The notes beneath the pieces were generated by a model. The model saw only the letters and a list, made by a program, of their open reading frames with translations. It searched no databases and had not been told where the DNA came from. A program made the translations under genes and the position numbers. This document shows positions 50,101-62,960 of a stretch of 64,000 nt of DNA, one piece after another (position 1 is the stretch's first letter; every line of letters begins with the position of its first letter). Origin of the DNA: Perca fluviatilis (lineage: Eukaryota > Chordata > Actinopteri > Perciformes > Percidae); the NCBI RefSeq assembly GCF_010015445.1, contig NC_053129.1:22624727-22688726 (forward strand). Reading direction: 5' to 3'.

Positions 50101-53100
50101 GGCTGCCATCCAAGTGTTCAGGCTGACTCCCGTCCCTGAGGAGGCATGTCAAATTATTTCAAAGGTTTGACACATCATTGGAATATTTTTTCTACTGTAT
50201 ACTAATTTTATTGATGTCTATTGGTCACAGGGTAGAGAGATTCTCATGCAGGTGCTTTTGGACAGTGCCAGCCCCATGCAAAAGCGCATTGCTGCTTATC
50301 TGGTACTTATGAAAGACCCCCAGCCCACTGAACTGGCCCAGCTTGCCGATACCTTGCCCAATGAGCAGGACAAACAAATCAAGAGCTTTGTGATCTCCCA
50401 CATTACCAATATTTTGTCCTCAACTGAGCCAAAGACCCAAGAGTAAGTGAAAAGCATTTGTAGCTTTATTTATAATTCTTAAATGTGTTGTTTCACTATA
50501 TGCTGAGTAAGTGTCCTGATTTGATCACTACCAGATGTTCAACAGTAATATTCTTTTTCCTTTCCTGCAGACTAAGACAGAAGATTCGTGATGCCCTGCA
50601 GGGTAATGAGGTCGGGCCCACCATGGACCCAACCAAGTTCTCTCGCAACTACAAGATTGGATCTGTGGAGGGTAACATGATCTTTGAGGGTACCAGCTAC
50701 CTGCCCAAGGAAGTCATGCTTGAAATGACTCTTAAGGCATTTGGCTATGACATTGACATGATGGAGGTAAACATTTTGAGTTATTTAATCAAAGTTTAAG
50801 AGGACAATGTACAGAGTTCTGTTGTAATCTGTAATATATGTGTTACATTTACAGGTTGGTATGGAAGGCAAAGGATTTGAGCCAACTGTTGATGCCCTGT
50901 TTGGAGAGAATGGCTTCTTCCCTGACACTGCCCTGAAGACACTATACTTTGTCTCTGACAAAATGCCATTGAGAGTCAATGAGATCCTTCAGAACATGCT
51001 GCCTACTCTGAAAAAGGACAGAATGAAGAGACAGGTAATCAGAGAAATCAGTTTTTTAATCAAATTAAATAAATAAAATAATTAAATATCTTATTAGTAA
51101 TGATGAGGTTGGATTTGTACCAACTGCAATGAAATTAGTAATATTGTATGGACATTTATATATAGGCCTCCCAAAACCTGATGAAGGAGATTGGACGCAA
51201 CCTCAATAAACTTGTCAGGGAAGTGAAGATGGCACAGTCTCCTGAGGCAATGGTTTATCTGAGACTTTTGGGAAATGAGCTGGGATATCTAAGGACCACT
51301 GAAATCACAGAGATGACCTACTCTGCTGCCATGATGATTGACAGCATGCTCAAGATGTTCCCTACTGATGTAAACAAAACCAGTTATTTTCACTTAAAAT
51401 ATTTGACAGATTTAATTATTTATCATTGTTTATCATTTGACTTACATTTGTGTTTTTATGGGCCCTTTGCCAAAGATCATGAAGGCCCTGATGACCAAGG
51501 CTGACAACACATTCTTTGCCCACTACATCTTTATGGACAATGAATTCTTCCTGCCTACTGTCACTGGGGTGCCTCTGAGGATTGCACTCTCTGGTACTTT
51601 CACCCCTGGTTTCAAGGGTGGATTTAGGATTGCTCGTGACATGGTAATTATGTTTAAAAAAATTCCCAAATTGTGTTTTACAACCGGCTAATTATGGATT
51701 TATATTACTATAAAACTAATATTTCTATTCAACACAAGTCACCTATGTCTACATTGTTTCCACAGAGCAAAGTTACCTTCATGCCCTCTGGGGGCATTGA
51801 ATTTGTAACTCAGGTTGGCTCCCACATCCCCGAATATGTCAACTCTGGATTTGAGATGCACACCAACATTTTCCACAAGAGTGGGCTCAGTGCCAAGATC
51901 TCCATGGAAAGTGACAATGTCAGGCTGACCATCCCTGCTCCAATAAGTCCTACAAAGCTGATCAAAATGACGTAAGCCTAAAGTGGAGTTCTTGGCCATT
52001 ATCACGTATGGCAAGAATGTTTCCTACCTACATTAAATTCATGGTGCAATAAAGAGCTAAATAAAGTTGTCCTCCGAAGAGGGGGGGTGGTGGTAGGAAA
52101 AAAATAAATAATATATTCATGGTGCCAGCATTGTTAGTTACAAAGATAGCATGCAATATTTACAGACAGCTACATTTTGTAATCATTTCTAATTAAAGAG
52201 TATGAGGTGTCATTTTAAAGGTTAACTTTACTTACCAAGAAAGAAAATAATGGTTGCAGGTACAGCTACATCTACTTTGGCCTCATAGAAATATTTTACA
52301 AAATCTTACACTTTGCAATCTTGTACTTCTATCCTTGTGACTTTCCTACATAGAAACACCCTGATGGCAGTCACTGGATCAGAGGTGAAGACCATTCCCC
52401 CGATGGTGATGGACAAGATTGATGTTATTGAGTGCAATACTGTCTTTGCTGGAATGAAATACTGCACTACTCTGCAGTACACTGATGCTTTCTCTCAGGA
52501 GACAGCCCCCTACTTCCCCATCACCGGAGACAGCAAGTGAGCAAGACTCTCTGAACCACCAGCAAATATGTGTCTCTCAAATTAAATTAGCTTACTGAGA
52601 AATACTGGCTTATTTTATTTATTATCTTATTAGATTTGCTGTGGAGCTCCATCCTACTGGCGAAGTCACTGAGTACACAGCCAGTGTTGTCTATGAGCTC
52701 CTCAAGGAGGGAGAAGAGGGCAGGCAGAAGGTTGACTCTGTCAAGATTATTCTGAGGGCTGAAGGTAATGTACAATATGGACAATATGGTAAAAAAAACA
52801 TTCCGTCTTCTCAGTGGCTTAAGTGGGCCAAAATGTTTATGGAGTTATGTAATATTACTCTATTGGTTGGTCAACAGGTGCAGAGCCCACTGAAGCCAGA
52901 GCAATCATGAAATATAACAGAAGAAAGAATGTCATCACAGCGGACATCCAGATCCCTGACTATGATGTGGAGGCTGGACTCAGGCTGGGTGTTGTCGATG
53001 GAAACACCAAGGGCAAAGGAACTCACTCCATCTCTCTTGACTTCATAAACAAGAACATACCTCAGCTCTCCCTAGTTGGCCGTGCCAAGTAAGAAATAAA

Positions 53101-56100
53101 CCATAAATCCTCATAAAATAACAGTAATGTCACCCTCATCATTGAGATTATGCTAACTCACTGACACATTTTTCAGTCTGAAGGCCATGAAGGAAGGTAT
53201 GCTGCAAGTCCAACTTCTTGTCCCTTCATTCAATGCTGATGCCACCGTCACAGCTAACATGAAACATGATGAAGAATTAGAATTGGAGGTTAAGAGTGAA
53301 ATCAAGGTCATGGACGCCACCTCTGAGCAGAAAATTACAATGAATTACGGTACTATAAATTTCCAGTTACTACATCTTTCCTGTATGTTAGGTGCCGGCA
53401 TATTTTTACTTTAACCTGGGTCATAATTGGTTGGTCCAGATCCTGTGTCACACTCCTCTTTATGTTTCTTATATTTGAGGATTCTTTTAAACTTTATTTT
53501 TACAGATGCCAGCAAGATTGAAGTTGAATTAAAATCAAATGTGAACTCTGAGCTCTCCGACATCCTTTCATACACTGACGAGATTAAAAAGTATGGAAAT
53601 GATGTTCTTGACATGCGGGTAGGGGAGACTGACATGACCGTCCATCAAATCTTCAAGGCATTTGTGGAGGTACGAATTTTAGATTTTAGAATAATTTTTG
53701 ATGACAGATCTTTGATTTTTCGTTGATTGGAGAAAGTATAAAACAAAGATTACGTATTCCTATAGGCAACAAACAACCACATGGAAAGGTACAGTGCTGA
53801 TATCCCTTACATTCAGAACTTCAGAGTGCCTGATATTCCTGAGATTTCCCTGCCAAAGATATTGTTCCTCAATACGTAAGTCTGAAAGAACTCAGTGATC
53901 AATATCTTAACTTTCAGAAAATGTATCGAACATTTTTAGATTTTTACCTTTCTTGTTCATAACAGTGAGGCAAAGGCTGTCTACTACTTCAACAATGAGC
54001 GCTTCACCATTGCTATCCCTCTCCCTCTTGGAGGAAGGTCAACAGAAGAGCTTAACTTTCCTCCAGCTTTGACGACACCTAGCTTGTCTCTACCTCTGTT
54101 TGGACTGGAGATTGTCTCCATTAAAATTCCCATCCCAGAGCTTGTTGTCCCTGAGAGCCTTACTCTGTCCATTCCTCTTTTTGGCAAAGCTGAGGTTTCA
54201 ACTCTGATGAAGAGCAACCTATATGACATGGAAGCCTCAATGGCTGCCGGCAAAGATGTTGTGGAGACACCAAGCTACTCAGCTAAATTTGATGTGAAAG
54301 GAACCTCCCCACTTGACATATTCTCAATAAACATTGAAGGTATTTCAAAGTAGATGTCAATCAGGAATTAAGGATTTTTTATCTTTAGTTACAAGGATGT
54401 TCACTCTTGGTAGAGAATTTTCAGTTAGTTTTCTACTTCCACTGGAATAAAAACAATGTAACATATGTTACTATTGTTCTCTGATATGACACAAAATAAT
54501 GGATTGTGTATGTTTCTGTTAGTTATATTGTTTACCAGCAAATTAATCTCAGTGGTGAAATGGTAAAAAGTGATGTCAAACGTTAATCCCAGTATCTATG
54601 CAGGTATAAATTCTCTTTTTTTCTGTTGTGTTTTATTTAGGCTCTGGAATGTTGGCCATCACTGATTCCATCAAAGCCCAATTGAAAAGCTCTTTGGCCC
54701 ATAAATTCCTTGAAGCCAGTATAAGTATCGTTGAGGATGCAACCATCACAGACAAAATCAATTTGAAATCAAGCAGCAAGATTGAAGCCACAAGCCCATT
54801 TGGTCTCAATATTGCAGTGGAGCACACTGGCATGACTGAAATCAACACTGAAGAAATCTCTGCTGAGAGCAACTTTGAGGGGATGTTAACAGTTGGACCC
54901 ATGTATGGCAAGACCATTTCAACCCAGTCATTTTCCATCTTCCCATTCAGGCCAGAAGTAAAGATTGATTCTACTGTTCAGTTTGATTCCACCATTGTTA
55001 AGGCCCAAAACATAATTACAGCAAGACTTGCCAATGGTGAATTCTCAGTTGTGTCTAACACCAATGGCTTTGAAGACATCTTGACCCATGTTGCTGAGCT
55101 TTCCTTCAAAGACAGCAAGCTGTCACTGAAATATGATGCAAATGCCCTTGCTCTCGGCATGAAGATCCGCAACCAGGCTGAAGCCTCTGCTGGAGCTGGT
55201 GAAGTCGTCATTAGAATAGAGACAAATGCAGACCACTCTGAAAACCGTATTTACTCTCTGTTGACTGCCTCTCTTGATATCAATGGTCTGGCTGTAAACA
55301 GTGATGCCACCATGACACTCCTTGAGAATGAGGCTACGCATAAGGCAACTCTGAAAATGAACAAGGATGGTTTGACCACAAGTGGAACAACCACCCTCCA
55401 AAGCCCCCTTTCCCTGGAAAACACCTTTAATGCTGGGCTTGATGCTTCAAGAGCTACTCTATTCATTACCAACAAGGCTGCAATGCGTGACATCAAGGTT
55501 GATAATACCAACACTCTGACCATTACTCTCTCTAGCCTTGACTTCAACTCAAAGGCTGAAGCTTCCGACAGTGAGTATGCCTCTTACACCCATGATATCA
55601 ATGTCAACCTGAAAACCTACACTGCTTCTGCAAATGTTAAAAACAACTTAAAACTTCTGGTGACCAACTTCATTAATGAGGCTCAGCTGCAGGCAGAGCT
55701 TTACAAGATGGACCTGACTGGAAGCCTGAAAGCCATATATGGTGCAGAAGAGATCAAGCACACCTATCAAGTAAATTATGCTGATTTGACAGCTAATGCA
55801 AAGTGCAGCACCACTGGAAAACTCCTTGGAACTCACATGAGCCACAACACCGAGCTTGAAGTTGTCGGTCTTGCTGCCAGGATCACCAACGATGCCCGTT
55901 TCAACTCACAGCCAATGCGCTTTGACCACACTATCCGTTGCAGCATTGTTCCTTTTGAGTTCAACCTTGATGCTGTCTTCAATGCTGATGGAGATATGAC
56001 CATGTATGGGAAGCACAGTACCCAGCTAAATGGCAAGCTTCTCCTTAAAGCGCAGCCCCTGGCTTTTGCTAGCTCATATGAATGCAGAGTGTCAGTAAAC

Positions 56101-59100
56101 CAGCAGCTACATGCCGGTTTTGTCCTCGAAACAATTATTGACAACAACATGGATACTGTTCTGTCCCTCCAAGAGCAAAAGACTAGTTTCAGAATGAAGT
56201 CTAAATTGAATGACCACATTTTCAATCAGGATCTGAGTGTTTACAATACTGCAGAGAGAACTGGAATTGAGTTTTCTGGCACCATCCTCACAAACATCCT
56301 CAGTACAGACTCCACAGAGAAACAGGAATTTGCCATCTCTGGCTTCCTTAAGTATGACAAGAGCACAAATACTCACATCATTCAGTTTCCTATAATTGAA
56401 AGTATTTCTGCTTTTTTGGAAAGTATCAAGGTGCTTGTTTTACATGTTGCAGAGACACTGCAAAACTATGTTAACAATGAGGACATTTGGACTAAACTTG
56501 ACGCTCTTTCACAACATGTAAGTCACCTTTTTGCTCAATTAAATATAGAAAGCAACTTCATTCAGCTGAAACAGAACCTAAATGATTTCTCCCACAACTA
56601 TGTCATCTCCATGGAGGATTTGGAAGCCTCTTTGAGAAATCTGAAGGATGCTGTTGAGAAACTGCTGGCTGATCTCACGGTTTACATCCAGCAATTTGCT
56701 GGTATGATTAAAAAAACTATTATTAGTGGCACCCTCCCTGAAACCCTCATTCAGAAGATTCAGGAACATCTGAATGTCATTAATGAGGAGTATGACATCC
56801 AGGCAATGGTTGTGTATGTGATTGATACCATGAAGGAGATGATCCAGCAGATTGATTTGGAAAAACTTAAGGGCAGCAGCATAGCATTCCTGCGTGATAT
56901 TGATTCCAAATATGAAGTCAAGGCTAAACTACAAACAATCATGAGTGATATGAAACAAATAATTGAGACCTTTGACATGCAAAAATATGTTGTTGTGGTG
57001 AAGGAGTTCATTTCATCCATCAACTTTAAAGCTCACATTGAGGAACTTGTGAGTCAGATTCCCACTGAGATTTTCAACGATATGACAGATTACATTAAGG
57101 AAATGATTCAGGATATTGACATCCTAGGTAAGATCAACACATTCTGTGCCAAGATGAGAGAGTTGATTGTAAATTTTGAAGCTAACAAAAAGGTGCAGGC
57201 TGTCTTGGAAAAGGCTGTTGAGCCCATCAAGCAATTCAGAATTGAGGAAACCTTCAGGGCTGTAGCCAAGCTGGTGAAGGATGCAGACATTCCTAACAAA
57301 ATCATGCAAGACTTCCAGAGTGCTATCAACTACTTGAAAACAACTGAGATTAAGGATATCATTTCACAGTTGAATTTATATATTGGCATTATTGAGCAGA
57401 AATTGAATTCATTTGATTATAATGACTTTGTGAATTATGCCAATCAAATGACAGCTAAATACACTGCTCATGTGAATGACCTGATCAGGACTCTTGAAAT
57501 CCCCCAGAAACTGGAGGCAACAAGACATTTTGCCAACTTTGTCTTAACCTTTGTTAGGGGTTTTGTGGAACAAGTGAGAGAAATTGTAAAAAATGTGAAG
57601 GATGTCTATGACCAGGCTCTGTTAAGTAATCTGAAAGGATTTGCTGAAATTATAAAGCAAGAAATTGCAAAACTGGATGTCAACGCTGAAATTACTTCTT
57701 ATCTGCAGTTGGCAAAGAAGTGCTATGCTGAGTTCATTACCATTGCCACTGATATGTTCACCAGTGTGGTTGAGATCATTAAGAAGGTGGCACCTCAGCA
57801 AAACATTGTCAGTGAGATATTGCAGATCATTGAGGGGCTGATTACTGGACTGAAGAAAGCCGAGCTTAAAATTCCATCATTCACCATTCCTCTCACTGAT
57901 CTTACTGTGCCTTCCATGAAGTTCAGCATAGATCTGCTTCACCAGTTTGAAATCCCACCACAGCTGTACATCCCTGAGTTCACTATCTTGGACTTCCACA
58001 CTGTGCAAGCCACCACCATCTCAAATAATGACATTAAACAGAGAATCATTGACTTAATTGATTTCGTTCTCAACTTCCAGGTAAAGATGCTTGATTTAGG
58101 TGCTTTGTTTGAAAACCTGACTATAAATTACCTTCCTGCCCTGCCTGAGTTTTCACTTCCTGAGATTACTTTACCTGAGCTGTCCTTTCCCAGTCTTCCT
58201 CATATCCCAGCAGAGAAACTCATAAAGACTCTTCAACTACCAACATTTAAGATGCCAGTCATTCCTAGTGAGATCATGATTCCAGGATTTGGCAAACTGA
58301 GTTCTGAGATAAAAGTCAACTCTCCCATCTACACTATTAGGAATGCTGCTGAAGTCCAGAGCTCTTTTGATGTAGATGAAACTTCTCAGCTGACGGCTTT
58401 TATGACTTCCCAAGGGACATCTCTCAGCTATGAAATCCTTAACTTCAACCTGGATTCCACTGCTCGTATTGCTGTTCCCAAGGGGCAAAGTGTGATTGCT
58501 GCTGAGACCCTTAAGTTCACTCACAATTTTCTTGCCTTGGACCACCATGCATCTGTGACATTTGATGACTTCTCAGCCCAGGCCTCAGCCAAGACCATAG
58601 TGAAAGCCACCACATCACCTTACAATGCTGAGCTTTTAAATGAAGCTTTCTTAGCTACCAAGGATGTTTTGTCTGCCACCATTGACACTTCCTATAAACA
58701 TCTGCTCAACCTCCCCATCGTGGGCCTCACTGGTGAGACATCTGTAACTCAAAAAGCTGTGGCCCAACAGGAAGGTGCCTCTATTACAATAACTGTTGGT
58801 AATCAGGGTGTTACCACCTTCAACTCTCATGACAGTACCCACAAGAGTGACCTGCAAGTCACTGTCAATCCAAATACAGTCAAGTTGACCTTCATTAGTG
58901 ACACAGATACATTCATTTTAAAGATGAGACAGACCCTGAGTGCTGACTTCTTTATCTTCAGCTATTTCAAGTTTGATATTCGCTCTGAAGCAGAGGGCCC
59001 AATAATCAAAAACAACCTTTTAGTGGGATCGGTAAATGCCAATCTGCATGACATGAAGCTTGAACTGAAGGCAACCCATAGCACAGATTTAATTGGTATT

Positions 59101-62100
59101 GTCAATGGAGCTCTATACAATCATATTGATGTTTCTCTCTGTCCCAGAGAGGCTGTGTTCAGCTTTCAGAATAAGGGAAACACCAAGATCAATTTCAGTG
59201 ATGTTCCTACTGCCAACATTGATCTGCAGAATGATTACTCCGCAACATTCAGGCCTGACACACAACGTATGAACACTGTAGCTCTGGTCTGTCTTAATCA
59301 GTATTCACTTTTCTGGAACTTCACTGTAGACAACAATGATAGGGAAGCTGCCATCCTTGCTGCTGTAGAAGGGAAGGCAAACCTTAATTTCCTGACTAGG
59401 CCCATCAGCATTCCTGAGATTTATATTCCATTTGCTGACTTACATACCCCAGCTATTAGTGATCTTGACTTGTACGACCAAACCGGGCTGAAACACATTT
59501 TGACTTCTACTGAGCAGACCGTTAATGTGGACGCCAAGATGGTTTACCAGAAAAGCCAGGCTGCCCCCCTTGATATGATGGGTCTGACCAAGATTCCCTC
59601 TATGGGTAACCTGATCACAGAGCTGTCCTTCAAGTCTGCCATCATTAATTTAAATGTCAATGCTGGACTGTATGCTGAGGATGATCTTGTGTTCCGTCTG
59701 GGAGCTACCACAACCTCTGTGTTTGAGGTTTTAAAAGCCAAACTTGATGGTATCACCAGTCTGACCACCAAGAGAGGAATCAAGTTGGCCAATTCCTTGT
59801 CCCTTGAAAATCAACACATCGAAGGCACTCATGACAGCTCCATCAGCATGAGTACTGAGACTTTTGAAACTGCCATCTCTGTGGCCACTGTTGCAAAGAT
59901 TGCCCTGCCTATACTCAATCTGGATGCAAACCAAAATGTGGTTGCAGACACCAAAACCAAAGCAAATGCTGTCTCCACCTTCAGGATTAAGGGTGATTTC
60001 AATCTCCCTGTGATCAAGGCTGTTGGAAAGGCTGAAGCAGACCACAGTCTGAAGCTGGAGGGAAGCTTTGAGTATGTTTCCATAGAGTCATCTACTAAGG
60101 TCAACATGGATGGCACAGTGCTTGAAGACTATCTACTTTTGGGAGTCATGGATAATGACGCTAATCTTTATCTGAATAAGGATGGCCTACGCTCCACCTC
60201 CAAGGTCATTGCTGATACCAAGCTTAACCAAGGCACCACCAAAGTCATGGGCATGGATGTAAATGAGAATATTGCTGTGGAAGCCTCCCTGAGCCGTGTG
60301 TATGCAGTGCTGAAGTACACTGGCAACAACGAGGCAAACCTGTTTGATTTAAACACCAACGGGAAGCATGTTGTCCAGGCTACCATTGATCTTGCCCCAA
60401 CCTCATCCTTGACTGCTGATATTGAGATTGATATATCTCAGCCAAGCAGCCTGGGTGACCTCACCATCTTTGAGAAGACCATTGCTGAAGTGACAGCTGC
60501 CAAGCAGAAGATATCCACCAATGGCAAGTTTGTCAGCCCACTGTACACCACAAACCTAGCAGCTGAAGTAGAGGGCAGGGCTCCTGTCTTCAAAGTCAGC
60601 TTTAGGTCCTCTGCCACCTCTGCCATTGTCTTCTTGGAATATGACATGGACTGTAAGTTTTTTTCTTCTGTAGCATATAGTATAACTTATTCTTCTGACA
60701 TAAAAAGCATCCATTTTTATTTACTTTTTTAACTGAAGTCAGTGTGTTTCAACAGCTTCCATTACCATAAACCTTGAACATGCTGGCGTAAGCCTGGCTG
60801 GGAAGGTAGTTTTCACCCATACTGATCTGACCTTGGACATTCAACACATTCTTTCCCATACACTGAGGTAACAGTTTAAATCCGTATTGTGTGTGATATG
60901 TTTTGGAATTTACAGTTGTTATTTGTCTTATTACTCAGGATCACATACATTTTTACTCATATCCCAAGAAAACACATCATATGATGAAAGATATTCATAA
61001 TTATTTCCTGTTAAATAGTTCTGTTTCTTGTGTAAAGTTGGCTAACAATTACTTGCCTGTCTTTACAGTGACTCCCGTCTCACCCTAAATGTGGACATAA
61101 CCAGTCCTACCTTCACTGACATGAACTTGCGTTATGCTGTCCGCAAAGATGGAATCAGTGCCACAATTTCTATTCCATCTACTGGTTTTCTAGGTCTTCA
61201 GCTCCATGGCAAGGCCCCATCTCAGATAAATGCCAGGCTTTATGGTCGTTATGCTGTAAGGAGCTCATACTGTTATCATATTTGCACAATTACAATGATC
61301 AAGAGTTTTACATCTTATTTTGTGTTTGTTGTTTTCTGTTAAACAGTCTGATCCTGGGAAGGATGTTGATATCTTCACCATTAGAGCTTCTGCCAAGGAT
61401 GTTGATAAAATAAATCTGAAGATGGTCATCAACATGGATGCCCCTGACATCATGCTCAGGGGACTACAAGAAAGACTTTCTGCCATCACCTCTTGTTTGT
61501 CTAGCCTTTTTGAGAAATACCAACTGTTCAAACATGCTGCTCAGCTGAAGAATAGTATTATTTGCTATACTGAGGAGGCCCACAACATTGCAAACAACCA
61601 TGCCCCACATCTGAGTCAGGTGTCCATCCTCTTTAGGAATACTATCGCTCAGTACCAGAAGACTGTTCAGGTCTTTCTGGATAATGCCATCAAGTTCCTG
61701 AGGGAGACCCAGGTGAAACTGCCTGGCTCTGAGGAGATGACCCCTCTCATTAAGGTGCTCAATAAGCTGACCACCAGCATTACTACTATGCTAGAGAAGG
61801 CAATGCACCTTGTGGTTGTTAATGTAGAATATGTTTCCAGTGCCATGTTTGGCATGACCAGAAAAATTCAGGTCACAATGCCTATTGGTGATGTCATGGC
61901 TGGAGCCAAAATAATTGACGGCATTAGGGACTGGGTAAAGGCTATACTTAATCCTATTGTAGATCTTCTGAAGAACCTAGAGAGTCTAGACATGTTCCTA
62001 GAAAAACTGGGTGACACCTTAAAATTATTTATTGACAAAGCTCAGGACTTTATTGACAACACACTGAAGTCTGATGTCCTTGATGCCATTGCTGTCTACA

Positions 62101-62330
62101 TTAATGCTTTCTATGACAAGCACGTAAGCTTAATGAAAACAATCACCAAGTATGCAAACACAGCTGTGGACATTGAGTCGATAAATGGCACTATTAATTA
62201 CATTCTGGATAGTTTCAGATCTGTTGTGAATCAATTTTATTATACTGTTACTGCTTATCTGCAGCAGGCTCCTGCTCAATACAGTTCTTATGTAAAAGTT
62301 AAGGGTAGAAAGCTTGAGATTAATTTTTGA
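47136..62330 (+). CDS. apob: Apolipoprotein B, tandem copy 2 (28 exons, about 3789 aa)
   Basis: This is the paralogue of the gene at 26634-41777, with the same role in lipoprotein assembly and secretion. Two ATGs are adjacent (47133 and 47136). The second has A at -3 and G at +4 and aligns with copy 1, so it was chosen; the first would add one Met. The signal peptide reads [18 protein letters not shown]. The vitellogenin-type lipid-transfer module spans exons 3-13. The giant exon 54641-60652 (6012 bp) carries the beta domains and amphipathic helices (about residues 1950-2430). Its LDL-receptor-like site is at residues 3065-3075. The last exon encodes the helical C-terminus, ending [11 protein letters not shown]. 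All exons join in frame. Against copy 1 it has four extra codons in exon 5 (KNKN), one more in exon 22, and no microexon before 61069. The region from about 57400 to 59560 is the most diverged; 59590-60650 is nearly identical. Confidence 0.95.
47136..62330 (+). other. apob: Exon map of apob copy 2
   Basis: Coding exons: 47136-47190, 47372-47401, 47675-47787, 47911-48056, 48174-48321, 48433-48585, 48841-48965, 49078-49163, 49269-49713, 49801-49915, 49997-50143, 50231-50442, 50571-50766, 50855-51034, 51166-51369, 51476-51643, 51766-51971, 52354-52536, 52634-52764, 52878-53088, 53177-53349, 53506-53669, 53766-53875, 53966-54339, 54641-60652, 60756-60867, 61069-61255, 61347-62330. The total is 11370 nt. 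Exon 11 ends at the same GC donor as copy 1. Exon 16 has a poor acceptor (GCCAAAG) but is required by frame and homology. Confidence 0.9.
59758..59790 (+). other. LDL-receptor-binding-site-like motif, apob copy 2
   Basis: Encodes [11 protein letters not shown], identical to copy 1, within the nearly identical 3' part of the giant exon. The downstream flank differs by one residue (ENQHIEG against ENRHIEG). Confidence 0.75.
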
Positions 62331-62604
62331 TTCCACCTTCAAGAGAAAAGATTAAAATGCTTCTCCTTGAATGGCTACAGTATTATCTAACATACATTTG
62401 TAAGTGTTCAAAACATAAAAATACAAAGAATAGATGAAAAGATTCTAGATGAACATAAACTAACATGTTCAGTTTAATTTAAAAATAAATGTGAAAAACA
62501 GTTGATGAGCATATACTAATGATATTACATGTAACAACAATGCCTATAACAACCTGTATAGCCTGTGTTGCAAGTCTCATTTTTCTCTTTTTGTGTTGGT
62601 GTAA

Positions 62605-62610
62605 AATAAA
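62605..62610 (+). terminator. Polyadenylation signal of apob copy 2
   Basis: AATAAA followed by GTGTGTTAAC, about 275 bp after the stop codon. Another AATAAA at 62484-62489 is an alternative. Confidence 0.6.
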
Positions 62611-62779
62611 GTGTGTTAACTAAATAGTGTTGTGCAGCAATTCTTTATTTTCCCCAATGTTTAAGGATATTACCTTACTTACTGCTGCAAGGACATGATA
62701 ATGATGGTGATAATTATAGATTTCTAATGCCTGTTTGTGCATCTACTAAAATCGCATCATACTTGGGATGTATGCAAAT

Positions 62780-62960
62780 TTACTGTGTTTTTAATTGTAT
62801 GTATATGGGGGCAGGGGATCAGTTGTTGTTGGAGCAGTTAGGCTTGGGAGTGATGTATGTATTTGTGCATGTATTTTGTGTTTTGTATTTACTGTTTAAT
62901 TGTTTTAAGGACCCCCTCGAAAATGAGATGATTCATCTCAAGGGGTTATCCAACTAATAA
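62780..62960 (+). mobile_element. Likely LINE 3' tail remnant
   Basis: AAGGACCCCCTCGAAAATGA, followed by an imperfect hairpin (GAGATGATTCATCTC) and AATAAATACATATAAATAC, resembles 3' tails of fish LINEs. The segment has no ORF. The left edge is approximate and the family assignment is from memory. Confidence 0.4.

Noticed and set aside
60858..61068. Search for the copy-1 microexon in the matching copy 2 intron
   Set aside because: No AG...GT-bounded 24-nt segment with RKKR-like coding was found in that intron, so the microexon was not annotated in copy 2.
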